A stretch of DNA of 64,000 bases from the NCBI RefSeq assembly GCF_026151395.1, contig NZ_JAMQPV010000001.1, positions 1,364,001-1,428,000 on the forward strand, given 5' to 3'. The notes beneath the pieces were generated by a model that did no database searches, was not told the DNA's origin, and was given only the letters and a program-made list of their open reading frames with translations. This document shows, piece after piece, positions 34,561 through 42,918 of the stretch; the first letter of the stretch is position 1, and each line of letters begins with the position of its first letter. Position numbers and translations under genes: made by a program. The DNA is from Leptospira limi. GTDB taxonomy: Bacteria > Spirochaetota > Leptospiria > Leptospirales > Leptospiraceae.

Positions 34561-35583
34561 ATGGATTTTAAAAAAATATTACTCGTTGTTATCCTCTTTC
34601 TCATTCTTTTTGCCGGTTTACTTTTTTTTCTAAAACAATCAGACGACAGTGGGGTTTCCAAAGATTCTTTATCACCAGAAGAACAAATGGCAAATGATCG
34701 TATTTCCCCAATGGGAAATGGAGAAGGCTTCTGGGATGAAGCAATTTCTCCGTTTCGAGAAGACCGAACCAAACCTTATTTAGAGTTACTTGATGATCTT
34801 AAATCAGGTAAGATCAATTTTGTTTGGGAAGTGTGGGCCTTAAGACGCAAATGCAAGCCTGATTTTACACCTGACCAGTGTAATGCGACAATCCTTGCCT
34901 ATATTGATGCTGAATACGAATCCCCAGACAAAGAAAAGGTAAAAGATCTATTTGTTTCCTATTTCCGATATGAGGAAGAATACCGAAAGTGGGAACAACC
35001 AACGGATCTTCCATTTTTGGAGTTGTATGAAAAAATTAAATCCAAACGAAGAGAAGTGCTTTCTGATAAAGCAGACTTAATTTTTGGAATGGAAGAATCA
35101 CAAGTTAGTTTTATGGAAGGTACAAATAATTTCATCAAACAATCGGCAAACCTTCCTGCTGATCTTCGCGTAAAACAGTTCGAAGAGTTTAAGAAAAAAA
35201 CTTATGGGAATTACTATGATTCGTTGGTTTCCAGAGAAGATAAGTTTGATCATTACCAAATGGAAATGTCTCTTCGTGATAAAGAGTTTTCTACACTTAC
35301 GGATCCAAAAGAAAAAGAAAAATACCTATTTAAAATCGAATCCAAATACTTTGGAAAAGAAAAGGCAGAAAGTTTGGCGAATGAACGTAAAAAAGAAGCT
35401 AAATTTTCTGAATCAATTTCTTCCTATGAATCCAAAGAAAGGGAATTTTTAAGAGAAAATTCCAATCTTTCGCAAGCAGAGAAAGATAAAAAATTGAAAG
35501 AACTTAGAATCCAAATGTTAGGATCAGAAGAAGAAGCAGATGCCTATTTAAGGAGAAAGAATATAGAGGAAGCAGGGAAATAA
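34561..35583 (+). CDS. Lipase-foldase-like protein 2
   Basis: 340 residues with an N-terminal membrane anchor (ILLVVILFLILFAGLLFFL) and a long charged helical periplasmic region. Repeated elements such as KADLIFGMEESQVSF, KEKEKYLFKIESKYFGKEKAESL and KKLKELRIQMLGSEEEADAYL follow the Lif-type 'FG..AE' helix pattern. Sequence similarity to the first foldase-like protein is loose. Position after a lipase gene supports the assignment; on sequence alone it would only be called a coiled-coil-rich membrane-anchored protein. Confidence 0.55.
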   Translation: MDFKKILLVVILFLILFAGLLFFLKQSDDSGVSKDSLSPEEQMANDRISPMGNGEGFWDEAISPFREDRTKPYLELLDDLKSGKINFVWEVWALRRKCKPDFTPDQCNATILAYIDAEYESPDKEKVKDLFVSYFRYEEEYRKWEQPTDLPFLELYEKIKSKRREVLSDKADLIFGMEESQVSFMEGTNNFIKQSANLPADLRVKQFEEFKKKTYGNYYDSLVSREDKFDHYQMEMSLRDKEFSTLTDPKEKEKYLFKIESKYFGKEKAESLANERKKEAKFSESISSYESKEREFLRENSNLSQAEKDKKLKELRIQMLGSEEEADAYLRRKNIEEAGK

Positions 35584-35645
35584 TCCCACTTCCTTTTATT
35601 GTACCTTTGTAAGTTTGCTTCAGAATTCCTAGAGAAGTAAATCTA

Positions 35646-35672
35646 CAGAAACGAAGTTATTCTTCGTTTCTG
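35646..35672. terminator. Bidirectional hairpin between convergent genes
   Basis: CAGAAACGAAG (35646-35656) and CTTCGTTTCTG (35662-35672) form an 11-bp stem with loop TTATT. It covers the last codons of the minus-strand DUF4015 gene and lies 63 nt past the foldase-like gene 2. No clear T-run on either side. Confidence 0.45.
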
Positions 35673-36619
35673 GAAACTTTAGTGCTGTTAGGTGTTGGTT
35701 CCTTTTTGTATTTTTCATATGCATTCATGGTTTCTAGGTATTCATTCCCTGCATTCCAAACGATAAAACCATGTCCTGCAGAATCTTTTGCCCCTTGCAT
35801 CTGCACTTTGATGTAATCAATATAACTCAATTTACTTGGACCCACCATCATTTTGAAACCTTGCACCCAAGCAACGGCCTTTGTTCCTTGTTTGGCTCTT
35901 TTGACTGTTAGGTCAAGTCCATCCTTGATGGTTCCATAAGGATCTGAAACTCGTTTGGTTAAACCATAAAAATGGGATGGGTATAACATTGGATATAGTC
36001 CATTCAGTTCTTCACTAAACGGTTCTACTTTTTGGCCAATGATATCATTTTCAATGAAAGGAACCCTTCCAAAGATATCGGCAGACCACCTTGTATCACT
36101 TGGGCAACTGTCTTTGGTTTTCTCTTTGTGGTCTTTGATGATTCCTAAAATTGATTCGTATCGTTTTTCATAACTCATGCTAAAGTTTGTGCCACCATCA
36201 GCATATCGAATGTAATCCAATTGAATTTCAGGGAATCCTAATTCACAAGCCTTACGTATTGATTTTTGGATGGAAGAAACAAGGTTTGCATTCGGTGTTT
36301 TTTCCAGTAAACCACCTTCAAAGTTTACAACTCGTGCCACCATATAAATTCCAAGTGCTTTTGCTTCCGCAACTTGTTCTGGTGAAGGTGGGTAAGGTTG
36401 CATATCGACAACAGCAGTATTCATTCCCGCATCTTTCATCACTTGGAAAAGTAAACTCCATCGTTTTTTGTCCCGAATGGTTTTGGTATTGATGTAGAGC
36501 CCTTCTATAAATTCAGGTGGTTCCTGGATAGAACCTGATTTTTGTTGGCTTTTGGTGGAGGAGACCGACTGGCAGGAGACGTAAACAAATAAGAGTAGGA
36601 ATGTGAATACTGGTTTCAT
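35657..36619 (-). CDS. DUF4015 putative glycoside hydrolase-like lipoprotein
   Basis: About 320 residues with a short signal peptide and lipobox VYVSC. The body fits DUF4015 (putative glycosyl hydrolase, TIM-barrel): EGLYINTKTIRDKKRW, AGMNTAVVDMQ, GIYMVARVVNFEGG, FPEIQLDYIRYADGG, RWSADIFGR, LNGLYPMLYPSHFYG and GFIVWNAGNEYL. The conserved QLDYIRY and SADIFG segments could hold catalytic carboxylates. Start ATG at 36619 is chosen for the signal peptide; GTG at 36646 is the alternative. Likely envelope-located; substrate unknown. Confidence 0.82.
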   Translation of the reverse strand: MKPVFTFLLLFVYVSCQSVSSTKSQQKSGSIQEPPEFIEGLYINTKTIRDKKRWSLLFQVMKDAGMNTAVVDMQPYPPSPEQVAEAKALGIYMVARVVNFEGGLLEKTPNANLVSSIQKSIRKACELGFPEIQLDYIRYADGGTNFSMSYEKRYESILGIIKDHKEKTKDSCPSDTRWSADIFGRVPFIENDIIGQKVEPFSEELNGLYPMLYPSHFYGLTKRVSDPYGTIKDGLDLTVKRAKQGTKAVAWVQGFKMMVGPSKLSYIDYIKVQMQGAKDSAGHGFIVWNAGNEYLETMNAYEKYKKEPTPNSTKVSRNEE

Positions 36620-36705
36620 AGTCGTTATGACAAGTTTTTCCCACACGAAAGAAATTTCAAATCGAATCGATTGACGAAATTCCCTGACCCTCCCAAAATT
36701 TGGGC

Positions 36706-37269
36706 ATGATTGAAATCACAAATGACTTCCAGATCAAATCCTATGGTCGGTTCCCAGAAGTTTTATCAGAACAAGTCCAATTTAAAGACCGAATGGTGGA
36801 AGTCTCAAAACTTTATAAATCAATGGGTGAGTCCTATCTCCAACATTTGGGTGATGATGCAAAAATCAGCGGAACTGAAAAAAAAGATCTAATCGAATAT
36901 TTAGAAAACATTCTGATCGTCCTTGTGATGTTACGAAAACTTGATTTTGCACAAACTGATGAGGAAGTATACATCCGAAAGGATAGAGGTTTGTTTGAAT
37001 TAAGATTACGTTTTGGTGAAGGTGGGATTTGGGAACTCACTGGAAACATCCGGCCTGAATACAAGATGAAACAACGAGTGTTTAAAGATTGGTTTAACTC
37101 AGACTTCTCAAATGATATCAAAACCTTTTATGCTGTTTATGGAAATGCAGGTTTGGACAAAACAATCTCTCCTGACGAAAAAATTCAAATTACAAAACAA
37201 ATTGATCGGATTATCGCTGAAATCATAGAGATGATTGTTTATATCGAAAGGTTTATGTTATTCCAATGA
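36706..37269 (+). CDS. Hypothetical protein upstream of second HDAC-family gene
   Basis: 187 residues, no signal peptide or membrane helix. Mostly alpha-helical by eye, with a central RKDRGLFELRLRFGEGGIWELTGNIRPEYKMKQRVFKDWF stretch and a C-terminal helix EKIQITKQIDRIIAEIIEMIVYIERFMLF. I recognise no family. Starts at ATG 36706 (a TTG at 36700 is possible). Its stop overlaps the next start by ATGA, so it is translationally coupled to the histone-deacetylase-family enzyme. Confidence 0.72.
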   Translation: MIEITNDFQIKSYGRFPEVLSEQVQFKDRMVEVSKLYKSMGESYLQHLGDDAKISGTEKKDLIEYLENILIVLVMLRKLDFAQTDEEVYIRKDRGLFELRLRFGEGGIWELTGNIRPEYKMKQRVFKDWFNSDFSNDIKTFYAVYGNAGLDKTISPDEKIQITKQIDRIIAEIIEMIVYIERFMLFQ

Positions 37270-38198
37270 AAACGGGTATCTCATTCCATTCCTCTTTTTT
37301 AGATCACAAAACTGGCCCAGGTCATCCGGAAACTCATGTACGTTTAGAATCGATTTTAGATAAAATTTCTGACTTACCATCTCAATCCTTTGAATGGAAA
37401 AAAACATTTAAGGAAGCTCCTTTGTCATTAATTTCTATGATTCACGATCCAAATTACGTTCGTTTGGTGGGAAGAGTTTGTGAAGAAAAAGGATCTGGGT
37501 ATTTGGATGGAGATACTGTTTTTTCACCAAATTCATTTCAGGCGGCAAGTTTTGCTGTTGGGGCAGGTGTGACTCTTGCACAAGACATTTTAGATGGTAA
37601 ATTAAAAAACGGTATGGCTCTTGTTCGGCCTCCAGGCCATCATGCGGAAGCAGATCATGCGATGGGATTTTGTTTATTCAATAATATTGCAATCACTGCC
37701 AAATACCTTCAAACCCAAGGGATCAAACGGATTTTGATTTTGGATTGGGACGTGCATCATGGGAATGGCACCCAACACCAGTTTTACGAAGATGACTCTG
37801 TATATTTTGTATCTCTCCACCAATACCCTTTTTACCCAGGGACTGGTTCCTCACAAGAACGAGGCAAAGGGAAAGGCACAGGTTTTACACTCAATTTGCC
37901 TATGGCGCGAGGTGCGGAAGAAAAGCAATATTTAGACCAATTTTTAATGGTCCATAAAGAGATGGAAACTTTCCAACCTGAGTTTGTGTTGGTTTCAGCT
38001 GGGTTTGATGCCCACGCAAAAGACCCGTTAGCTGGCATGAACCTAAATACATCCTCGTATGAAAAACTGACTGAAGAAGTGAAAAAAATTGCAAACACTT
38101 ACTCTGCAGGTAAACTTTTATCGTTTTTGGAAGGTGGGTATGATTTCCATGCACTTTCCGAATCTGTAAAAGTTCATTTGGAGGTATTGGCAATTTAA
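37266..38198 (+). CDS. Histone deacetylase-family (class II-like) amidohydrolase
   Basis: 310-residue zinc-dependent deacetylase-like enzyme. Motifs: GPGHPETHVRLESI at the start, VRPPGHHAEADHAMGFCLFNNIA (paired His near 123), ILDWDVHHGNGTQ (Asp/His ligands near 160), VSLHQYPFYPGTG, VSAGFDAHAKDPLAGM (Asp near 246) and FLEGGYD near 288. All zinc and catalytic residues appear intact. Resembles bacterial HDAH and acetylpolyamine amidohydrolases; the substrate may be acetylated polyamine or protein lysine. Convergent with the esterase-like gene, sharing TTAA. Confidence 0.93.
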   Translation: MKTGISFHSSFLDHKTGPGHPETHVRLESILDKISDLPSQSFEWKKTFKEAPLSLISMIHDPNYVRLVGRVCEEKGSGYLDGDTVFSPNSFQAASFAVGAGVTLAQDILDGKLKNGMALVRPPGHHAEADHAMGFCLFNNIAITAKYLQTQGIKRILILDWDVHHGNGTQHQFYEDDSVYFVSLHQYPFYPGTGSSQERGKGKGTGFTLNLPMARGAEEKQYLDQFLMVHKEMETFQPEFVLVSAGFDAHAKDPLAGMNLNTSSYEKLTEEVKKIANTYSAGKLLSFLEGGYDFHALSESVKVHLEVLAI

Positions 38199-39472
38199 AC
38201 TTTTGGTGCCACACCAAATACTTCCTTCACCCAATGGATGAGGGGACGGGAGCTGATGATGGAAAAATGGTTTTGTTTTTTTAATTCCAATGTACGAAGT
38301 GCAGGATTTGGTTTTTTATCGAACACTTTGTCCGTTAAATAGGTTAGGCTTTTTTTCTCAACGATTCCATCACCTAAAAAATTCTGTAGTGGATTCTCAG
38401 GTCCTTCCATAAGAGCATATGCTTGGTACACATCCAAATCATCCAATTCACCAAAATAAGTCTCTGCAAAGTATCCAGAAATTGTTTCCTTCCAACCTTT
38501 TTCCTCTTTTCGGATGAGGCCAAACGATAAATCTTTGATGGCATCACTTCGCAAATTTCCGATCATTCCAATGATCTTTAAGGCAACGTTTGGACTCTTT
38601 TCAAATAAAAAACCTAACCAAAAGCCAATTTTTTCTAAATAAGAACCTTTGTTAGGTGCTGCAACGAGTGTGATTTTCCCAAGTCTTGTAATCCAAGGTT
38701 TGTTTTCTAATTTTGCATGGTACATACAGGATCGAAAAATCAAACAACCCAAACTATAACAGATGATGTCTGGATGGATTTCTTTGTTTTCTTCAAAAAA
38801 TACATCTAGTAAGTGCATGAGTTTTTTTCCATTTTCATGGATGGGTAGACCATGGTTGTATCTGAGATAAAATGAGAAGTATCCGCATTCCGCAAGTTCC
38901 GTAGCAAGGCCTGGAGAGGTAATTTTCCTGTTCTTGTATTCGACAGTTTGTTCTTGCCAAACTGTTTCGTCCGTAAAAAGTCCCGGTAAAAATAAGACAG
39001 ATTTTGTTTTGCCTGAGTTTAGGTATTCTGTGATGGTTTCTTTTGCAGTGATGTCTTTACCGAAGGTTCGAAAACTCATATCAATTTTTGTGAGTTTGAA
39101 TTTTTGGTTATGAGAACTTCCTAATATACTTGAGACCATACGGTTATCAAACACCATATCATCACTTTTTTTTGCTGTGAGTTCTACTTTGAAGAGTGCT
39201 TTGTCAAAGGCTTGGTTTGTGAGTTCGATTGTTTTTTGGAGCTCTTCATTGGATCGGATACCTTTGTCCTTCACTTGTACGCCGAGTTTTTGGAGGGCAT
39301 CTCTCCATTCAGGTTTATAAAAAAAAGCATTGGAGAGTAAATCCAATCCATCGCCCGTGGAAGAGAGACTTCCTTTGACTAGAAATTGAACTCCTTTTAA
39401 CAAGGAATCTGTTGTTTTTTGGGTGAGGGATACGGTTTTACCAGCAAGAGAATTGATAAGGATTTGGATCAC
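38195..39472 (-). CDS. Alpha/beta-hydrolase, lipase/esterase-like
   Basis: About 425 residues. An N-terminal helical region of ~150 residues precedes a hydrolase domain: SVLFLPGLFTDETVWQ (oxyanion strand), a nucleophile elbow-like IICYSLGCLIFRS, VAAPNKGSYLEKIGF and a C-terminal LKKQNHFSI His. The elbow is C-Y-S-L-G instead of G-x-S-x-G. AAPNKGS is a lipase/PGAP1-like feature. No signal peptide evident. Begins with GTG at 39472 lacking a clear ribosome site, so the start is uncertain. Probably a cytoplasmic or membrane-associated esterase. Confidence 0.72.
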   Translation of the reverse strand: MIQILINSLAGKTVSLTQKTTDSLLKGVQFLVKGSLSSTGDGLDLLSNAFFYKPEWRDALQKLGVQVKDKGIRSNEELQKTIELTNQAFDKALFKVELTAKKSDDMVFDNRMVSSILGSSHNQKFKLTKIDMSFRTFGKDITAKETITEYLNSGKTKSVLFLPGLFTDETVWQEQTVEYKNRKITSPGLATELAECGYFSFYLRYNHGLPIHENGKKLMHLLDVFFEENKEIHPDIICYSLGCLIFRSCMYHAKLENKPWITRLGKITLVAAPNKGSYLEKIGFWLGFLFEKSPNVALKIIGMIGNLRSDAIKDLSFGLIRKEEKGWKETISGYFAETYFGELDDLDVYQAYALMEGPENPLQNFLGDGIVEKKSLTYLTDKVFDKKPNPALRTLELKKQNHFSIISSRPLIHWVKEVFGVAPKV

Positions 39473-39607
39473 GGTGGGTAAGTGTAATGGAAATTTTTAA
39501 GAAAGCGAGAAGAAAATACGAGGTGGAATTGTTTTTAAAACTCGAATTGGTTTTGTTTTCGGATGATCCAAAGATTCATCAACAGGATTTGGCGGAAACG
39601 TTTGGGA

Positions 39608-40903
39608 TTATTGTTCGACACAGACAATATAGTTAAGTGTATCGCAAGAAACTCCACCAGATCCATTTCGAAAAGCCGTGTAATTTGTTGCATTCGAATT
39701 ACCGATTCTCCCTCCTTGGCTTGGTGTTGGCGTTGCTACCCCACTCGTCCAATTCGAACATGTATTGGTAGGTTGAGCGGTAGCTGCTTGCCAATTAGAG
39801 TTGGGGAATGCGAGTCCAGTCCAATATGTTTTCAGAGTTCCCGAATCAAATGCATGAGACATTGTATATGGGTTTGAAAAGGTATTTGAACTTGCTGGTA
39901 AAATTCCGGCAGAGTTTGGTGTGAATAAAAAAGCAGAATCACTGGCACGTATATAATTACGACCGAATTGAAATACCCAATCCGTATTTTCTGTAGCATT
40001 AGTACAATTTGCAGAACCATTGCACGCTCGCCTTGCACCACTATCGGTAGTTAACATCGCTTTATAAGTTCCTGTTGACGGTTTATTGGCATCTGAACCA
40101 CATTTCGTGTCAGCTCCTGAAATACCTCCTAAATTTCCGTTATACGTGGACGCAGTTACAAAGACTTTATAAACAGTTGTTTGAATTTGAATCGATATGG
40201 TTTCTGTATCGGATATAGTTCCATTCGTTGCACTAACAGTATAGTTTATGCTACCTTGTGTCGCAGTTGGTGTGCCAGAAATCACACAGGAAGATGTATT
40301 CAAACTAAGACCTGGTGGTAGTGATGGGCTCACAGAACAGGATGTATACGGAAATCCAGCATAGGGAGACAAACTTGGGGCCACATCACTTTGCTTCATT
40401 AAAAAGGAACTTCCGGTATAGAACATAACTCTATGTCGAATTGCAATACTACCTGTGATGTTATTAAAATTTGTATCTACACTTGAAGAAGAAACGGATA
40501 AACTTGAAGTCGTAGGTGTTGTGGCAAGAGATGCTAAAGTTATTGTTTGTGGAGTATTATAATTTGCAGGTGTAAATGTTAAATAAGAGGTAAGTGGTGT
40601 CGTGACATTACCATCAATCGAAAGTTTACTTGTATCGAATGCTAAATTGATTGTAACGTTCGACGTAGGAACCACTCCAAGTGAAATTCCGAATGTTTGT
40701 GATGTTCCGTACGTTAACACAACACTCGCACTTGTCACATTAATTTTAGAAGACGGACCGATCGAAAACGAATTTGTAACAGAGGTCGTTGTCAAACCAT
40801 TGACAAGGGTTAAGAGGTACTCATCACGTCCTTTGACTGGATTACAGGAAAGGAATCCCAAGGCAACAAGGAAGGAAATCATTCGAACAATCTGTTTGTA
40901 CAT
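39608..40903 (-). CDS. DUF1554-domain lipoprotein with Ig-like repeats
   Basis: 431-residue surface-type lipoprotein. Lipobox ALGFLSC follows a short signal peptide; GGGAGG lies just before the ATG at 40903. The N-terminal half is Ser/Thr-rich with bacterial Ig-like features (LSINGNVT-type strands, and a putative Ig motif LPPGLSLNTSSCVISGTPT). The C-terminal ~190 residues, from VYKVFVTASTYNGNLGG to NYIVCVEQ, match DUF1554, a Cys-containing domain expanded in Leptospira. Probably outer-membrane or surface-exposed; adhesin-like roles are speculative. Confidence 0.88.
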   Translation of the reverse strand: MYKQIVRMISFLVALGFLSCNPVKGRDEYLLTLVNGLTTTSVTNSFSIGPSSKINVTSASVVLTYGTSQTFGISLGVVPTSNVTINLAFDTSKLSIDGNVTTPLTSYLTFTPANYNTPQTITLASLATTPTTSSLSVSSSSVDTNFNNITGSIAIRHRVMFYTGSSFLMKQSDVAPSLSPYAGFPYTSCSVSPSLPPGLSLNTSSCVISGTPTATQGSINYTVSATNGTISDTETISIQIQTTVYKVFVTASTYNGNLGGISGADTKCGSDANKPSTGTYKAMLTTDSGARRACNGSANCTNATENTDWVFQFGRNYIRASDSAFLFTPNSAGILPASSNTFSNPYTMSHAFDSGTLKTYWTGLAFPNSNWQAATAQPTNTCSNWTSGVATPTPSQGGRIGNSNATNYTAFRNGSGGVSCDTLNYIVCVEQ

Positions 40904-40975
40904 TTTCCTCCCTCTTTCCCTATTAAAACAAATTAGGGATTCCCCTGTCTCAATGATCGGAGAAAAGTAGAGGAC

Positions 40976-42580
40976 TTACAAGTGAAATTCTTCTGAGAGA
41001 TACCGGGAACTTTTTGTCCTCAGTACATCTCCTAGAAGATTACGTCCCCTTTCCGTGTCCTTTAAGCTCACCACTGTGCGTAAGGAAAAAACACGTAGGG
41101 CATCGGAAACAGAAAGGGTTCCGTCTGCTGAATCCTTCCTTCCTGAAAATGGAAACACATCAGGTCCACGTTGGCATTGTGCATTCCAATTCACACGAGC
41201 CACTTGGTTGACCAAGGTATCGATGAGTTTTCCAATCGTTTTTGGGTCTTCCCCAAACACACTTGCTTGTTGGCCCATATTCGAATTGATGATGTATTCC
41301 ATTGGTTCTTCAATGTGTGTAAATGGGACAATCGGAACAAGTGGTCCAAATTGTTCTTCGTGATACAGACGAGCGTTAGGTGAGACGGGTGAAAGGATGG
41401 CAGGTGTCATAAAGGATTCTATAATTCCCCCACCACCTTGGTTTAAGATCTTTGCCCCATGTTGTATTGCATCATCCAAAAGTTCTTTTAGCCATTTGGT
41501 TTTTCCTTCTTCAGGGAGCGGAGTGAAGTTAACATCTTTTTCCCAAGGCATTCCTGCTTTCCATTTGGAAAATTCTTCCAAATACAATTTGGTAAACTCA
41601 TCTAAGATATCTTTGTGGACAAAAAGGATTTTGAGTGCGGTACACCGTTGTCCATTGTATGACAAGGATCCCGAAATAATTTCAGGAACCATTGTTTTTA
41701 AATCGGTATCGGGAAGGATAATGGCAGGATTTTTTGCATTGAGTCCGAGAACAGACCTTAGGCGGTTGAGTTTGGGATGTTTTTTTGTGATGAGATTTGC
41801 AGTTTGGCTCGAACCAATAAAAGCAAACACATCAATTTTACCTGATTCCATAATGGGTGAAATGACTTTGGCCCCATCACCATAGACAGTGTTGATCACA
41901 CCAGGGGGAAAGGCTTTTTGGAAACATTCGAGGAGTGGTTCTAAAAGCAATACACCATACTTTGCGGGTTTGAAAACAACTGTATTTCCCATAAGGATTG
42001 CAGGGATTAAGGTACAAAAAGTTTCGTTTAACGGGTAGTTAAATGGCCCCATGCACAAAACCACTCCATAAGGGGAACGTTTGATTTGGGCAATGAGTCC
42101 ACTTTCTTGTATGTATTTAGAAGAATTGGATTCCAGCTCTCGGAGTGCATCGACTGTGTCTTCTAAGTATTCGATGGTGCGATCAAATTCTTTTGTGGCA
42201 TCTTTTTCCGTTTTTCCAATTTCCCACATCAGAAGTAAAATGATTTGGTTTCGTTTTTCTTTCATGAGGGAAACAAAATGGTTCACTGCCAAAATCCTTT
42301 CCTCTGGTGTGGAAGTGGGCCAAACACCTGTTCCGTGGTTGTAAGCTTTCACTGCGGCATCGAGTGCTTTTAGACTTTGTGTTTCATCGAAACTTGGGTA
42401 AGAACCGAGAACCACTTGTTCCAATTTGCCATTCCGTTCGAGAAAAATCGGAGACTTGACGATTTGTGTTTCTCCCTTCCACTCCAGAATTTCGCCACCG
42501 AGAAGGTATTTGGTTTGGTGGATGGGTGAGATGCGGTAAGCAGCGGGAATGGAATCTTCTGTCGGGAAAACAAAGCTCAT
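40976..42580 (-). CDS. gapN: GapN-like NADP-dependent glyceraldehyde-3-phosphate dehydrogenase (aldehyde dehydrogenase family)
   Basis: 534-residue aldehyde dehydrogenase of the ALDH11 (non-phosphorylating GAPDH) type. Cofactor region GPFNYPLNETFCTLIPAILMGNTVVFKPAKYG, FIGSSQTANLI, catalytic Cys in SYNGQRCTALK, Glu region VLGLNAKNPAI, and the GapN-like C-terminal segment NWNAQCQRGPDVFPFSGRKDSA. Would oxidise glyceraldehyde 3-phosphate directly to 3-phosphoglycerate, yielding NADPH. The Glu normally in ELGGKNP appears as LGLNAKNP, so the general-base residue should be checked. Divergent from the small gene at 42653. Confidence 0.85.
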   Translation of the reverse strand: MSFVFPTEDSIPAAYRISPIHQTKYLLGGEILEWKGETQIVKSPIFLERNGKLEQVVLGSYPSFDETQSLKALDAAVKAYNHGTGVWPTSTPEERILAVNHFVSLMKEKRNQIILLLMWEIGKTEKDATKEFDRTIEYLEDTVDALRELESNSSKYIQESGLIAQIKRSPYGVVLCMGPFNYPLNETFCTLIPAILMGNTVVFKPAKYGVLLLEPLLECFQKAFPPGVINTVYGDGAKVISPIMESGKIDVFAFIGSSQTANLITKKHPKLNRLRSVLGLNAKNPAIILPDTDLKTMVPEIISGSLSYNGQRCTALKILFVHKDILDEFTKLYLEEFSKWKAGMPWEKDVNFTPLPEEGKTKWLKELLDDAIQHGAKILNQGGGGIIESFMTPAILSPVSPNARLYHEEQFGPLVPIVPFTHIEEPMEYIINSNMGQQASVFGEDPKTIGKLIDTLVNQVARVNWNAQCQRGPDVFPFSGRKDSADGTLSVSDALRVFSLRTVVSLKDTERGRNLLGDVLRTKSSRYLSEEFHL

Positions 42581-42652
42581 GATCCATGAATCGAATGCGC
42601 ATAGGACTAAAAAAGCAACATTTTACGGAAAAGATCCGCCGATAGATAAATT

Positions 42653-42847
42653 ATGGAACCATGGATGGCAGAGAACCAGGAAGAGTGGGAGGCTTTGACC
42701 TTACGACTTTTTCGCCGAGTGGAAGAATTGGAATTACTGATGCAAGAAGTGCGCAGTGATTTGACAAGGTACCGTGCGGTTCGGGAAGAATGGTACCTTT
42801 GGCACAGCGCTTGGAAGGAGGAATACGCCAAACGAGCGACCGGATGA
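42653..42847 (+). CDS. Small hypothetical protein, possibly coding
   Basis: 64 residues, Glu/Trp/Arg-rich and probably a single amphipathic helix or short coiled coil (EEWEALTLRLFRRVEELELLMQEVRSDLTRYRAVREEW). Met codons at 42653 and 42665; GGA about 8 nt before the second. It fills a 340-bp gap between the divergent gapN-like gene and the hydratase gene. Regular heptad-like Leu/Val spacing argues for a real protein, but an antisense overlap of other open frames and small size keep confidence low. Confidence 0.45.
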   Translation: MEPWMAENQEEWEALTLRLFRRVEELELLMQEVRSDLTRYRAVREEWYLWHSAWKEEYAKRATG

Positions 42848-42918
42848 GCTGGAAAAATCGTTTTCTGTAGGACCTCTCTTGGAAAATTAGTCCTATCCCA
42901 TTCGAAAAAGGAATTCCC

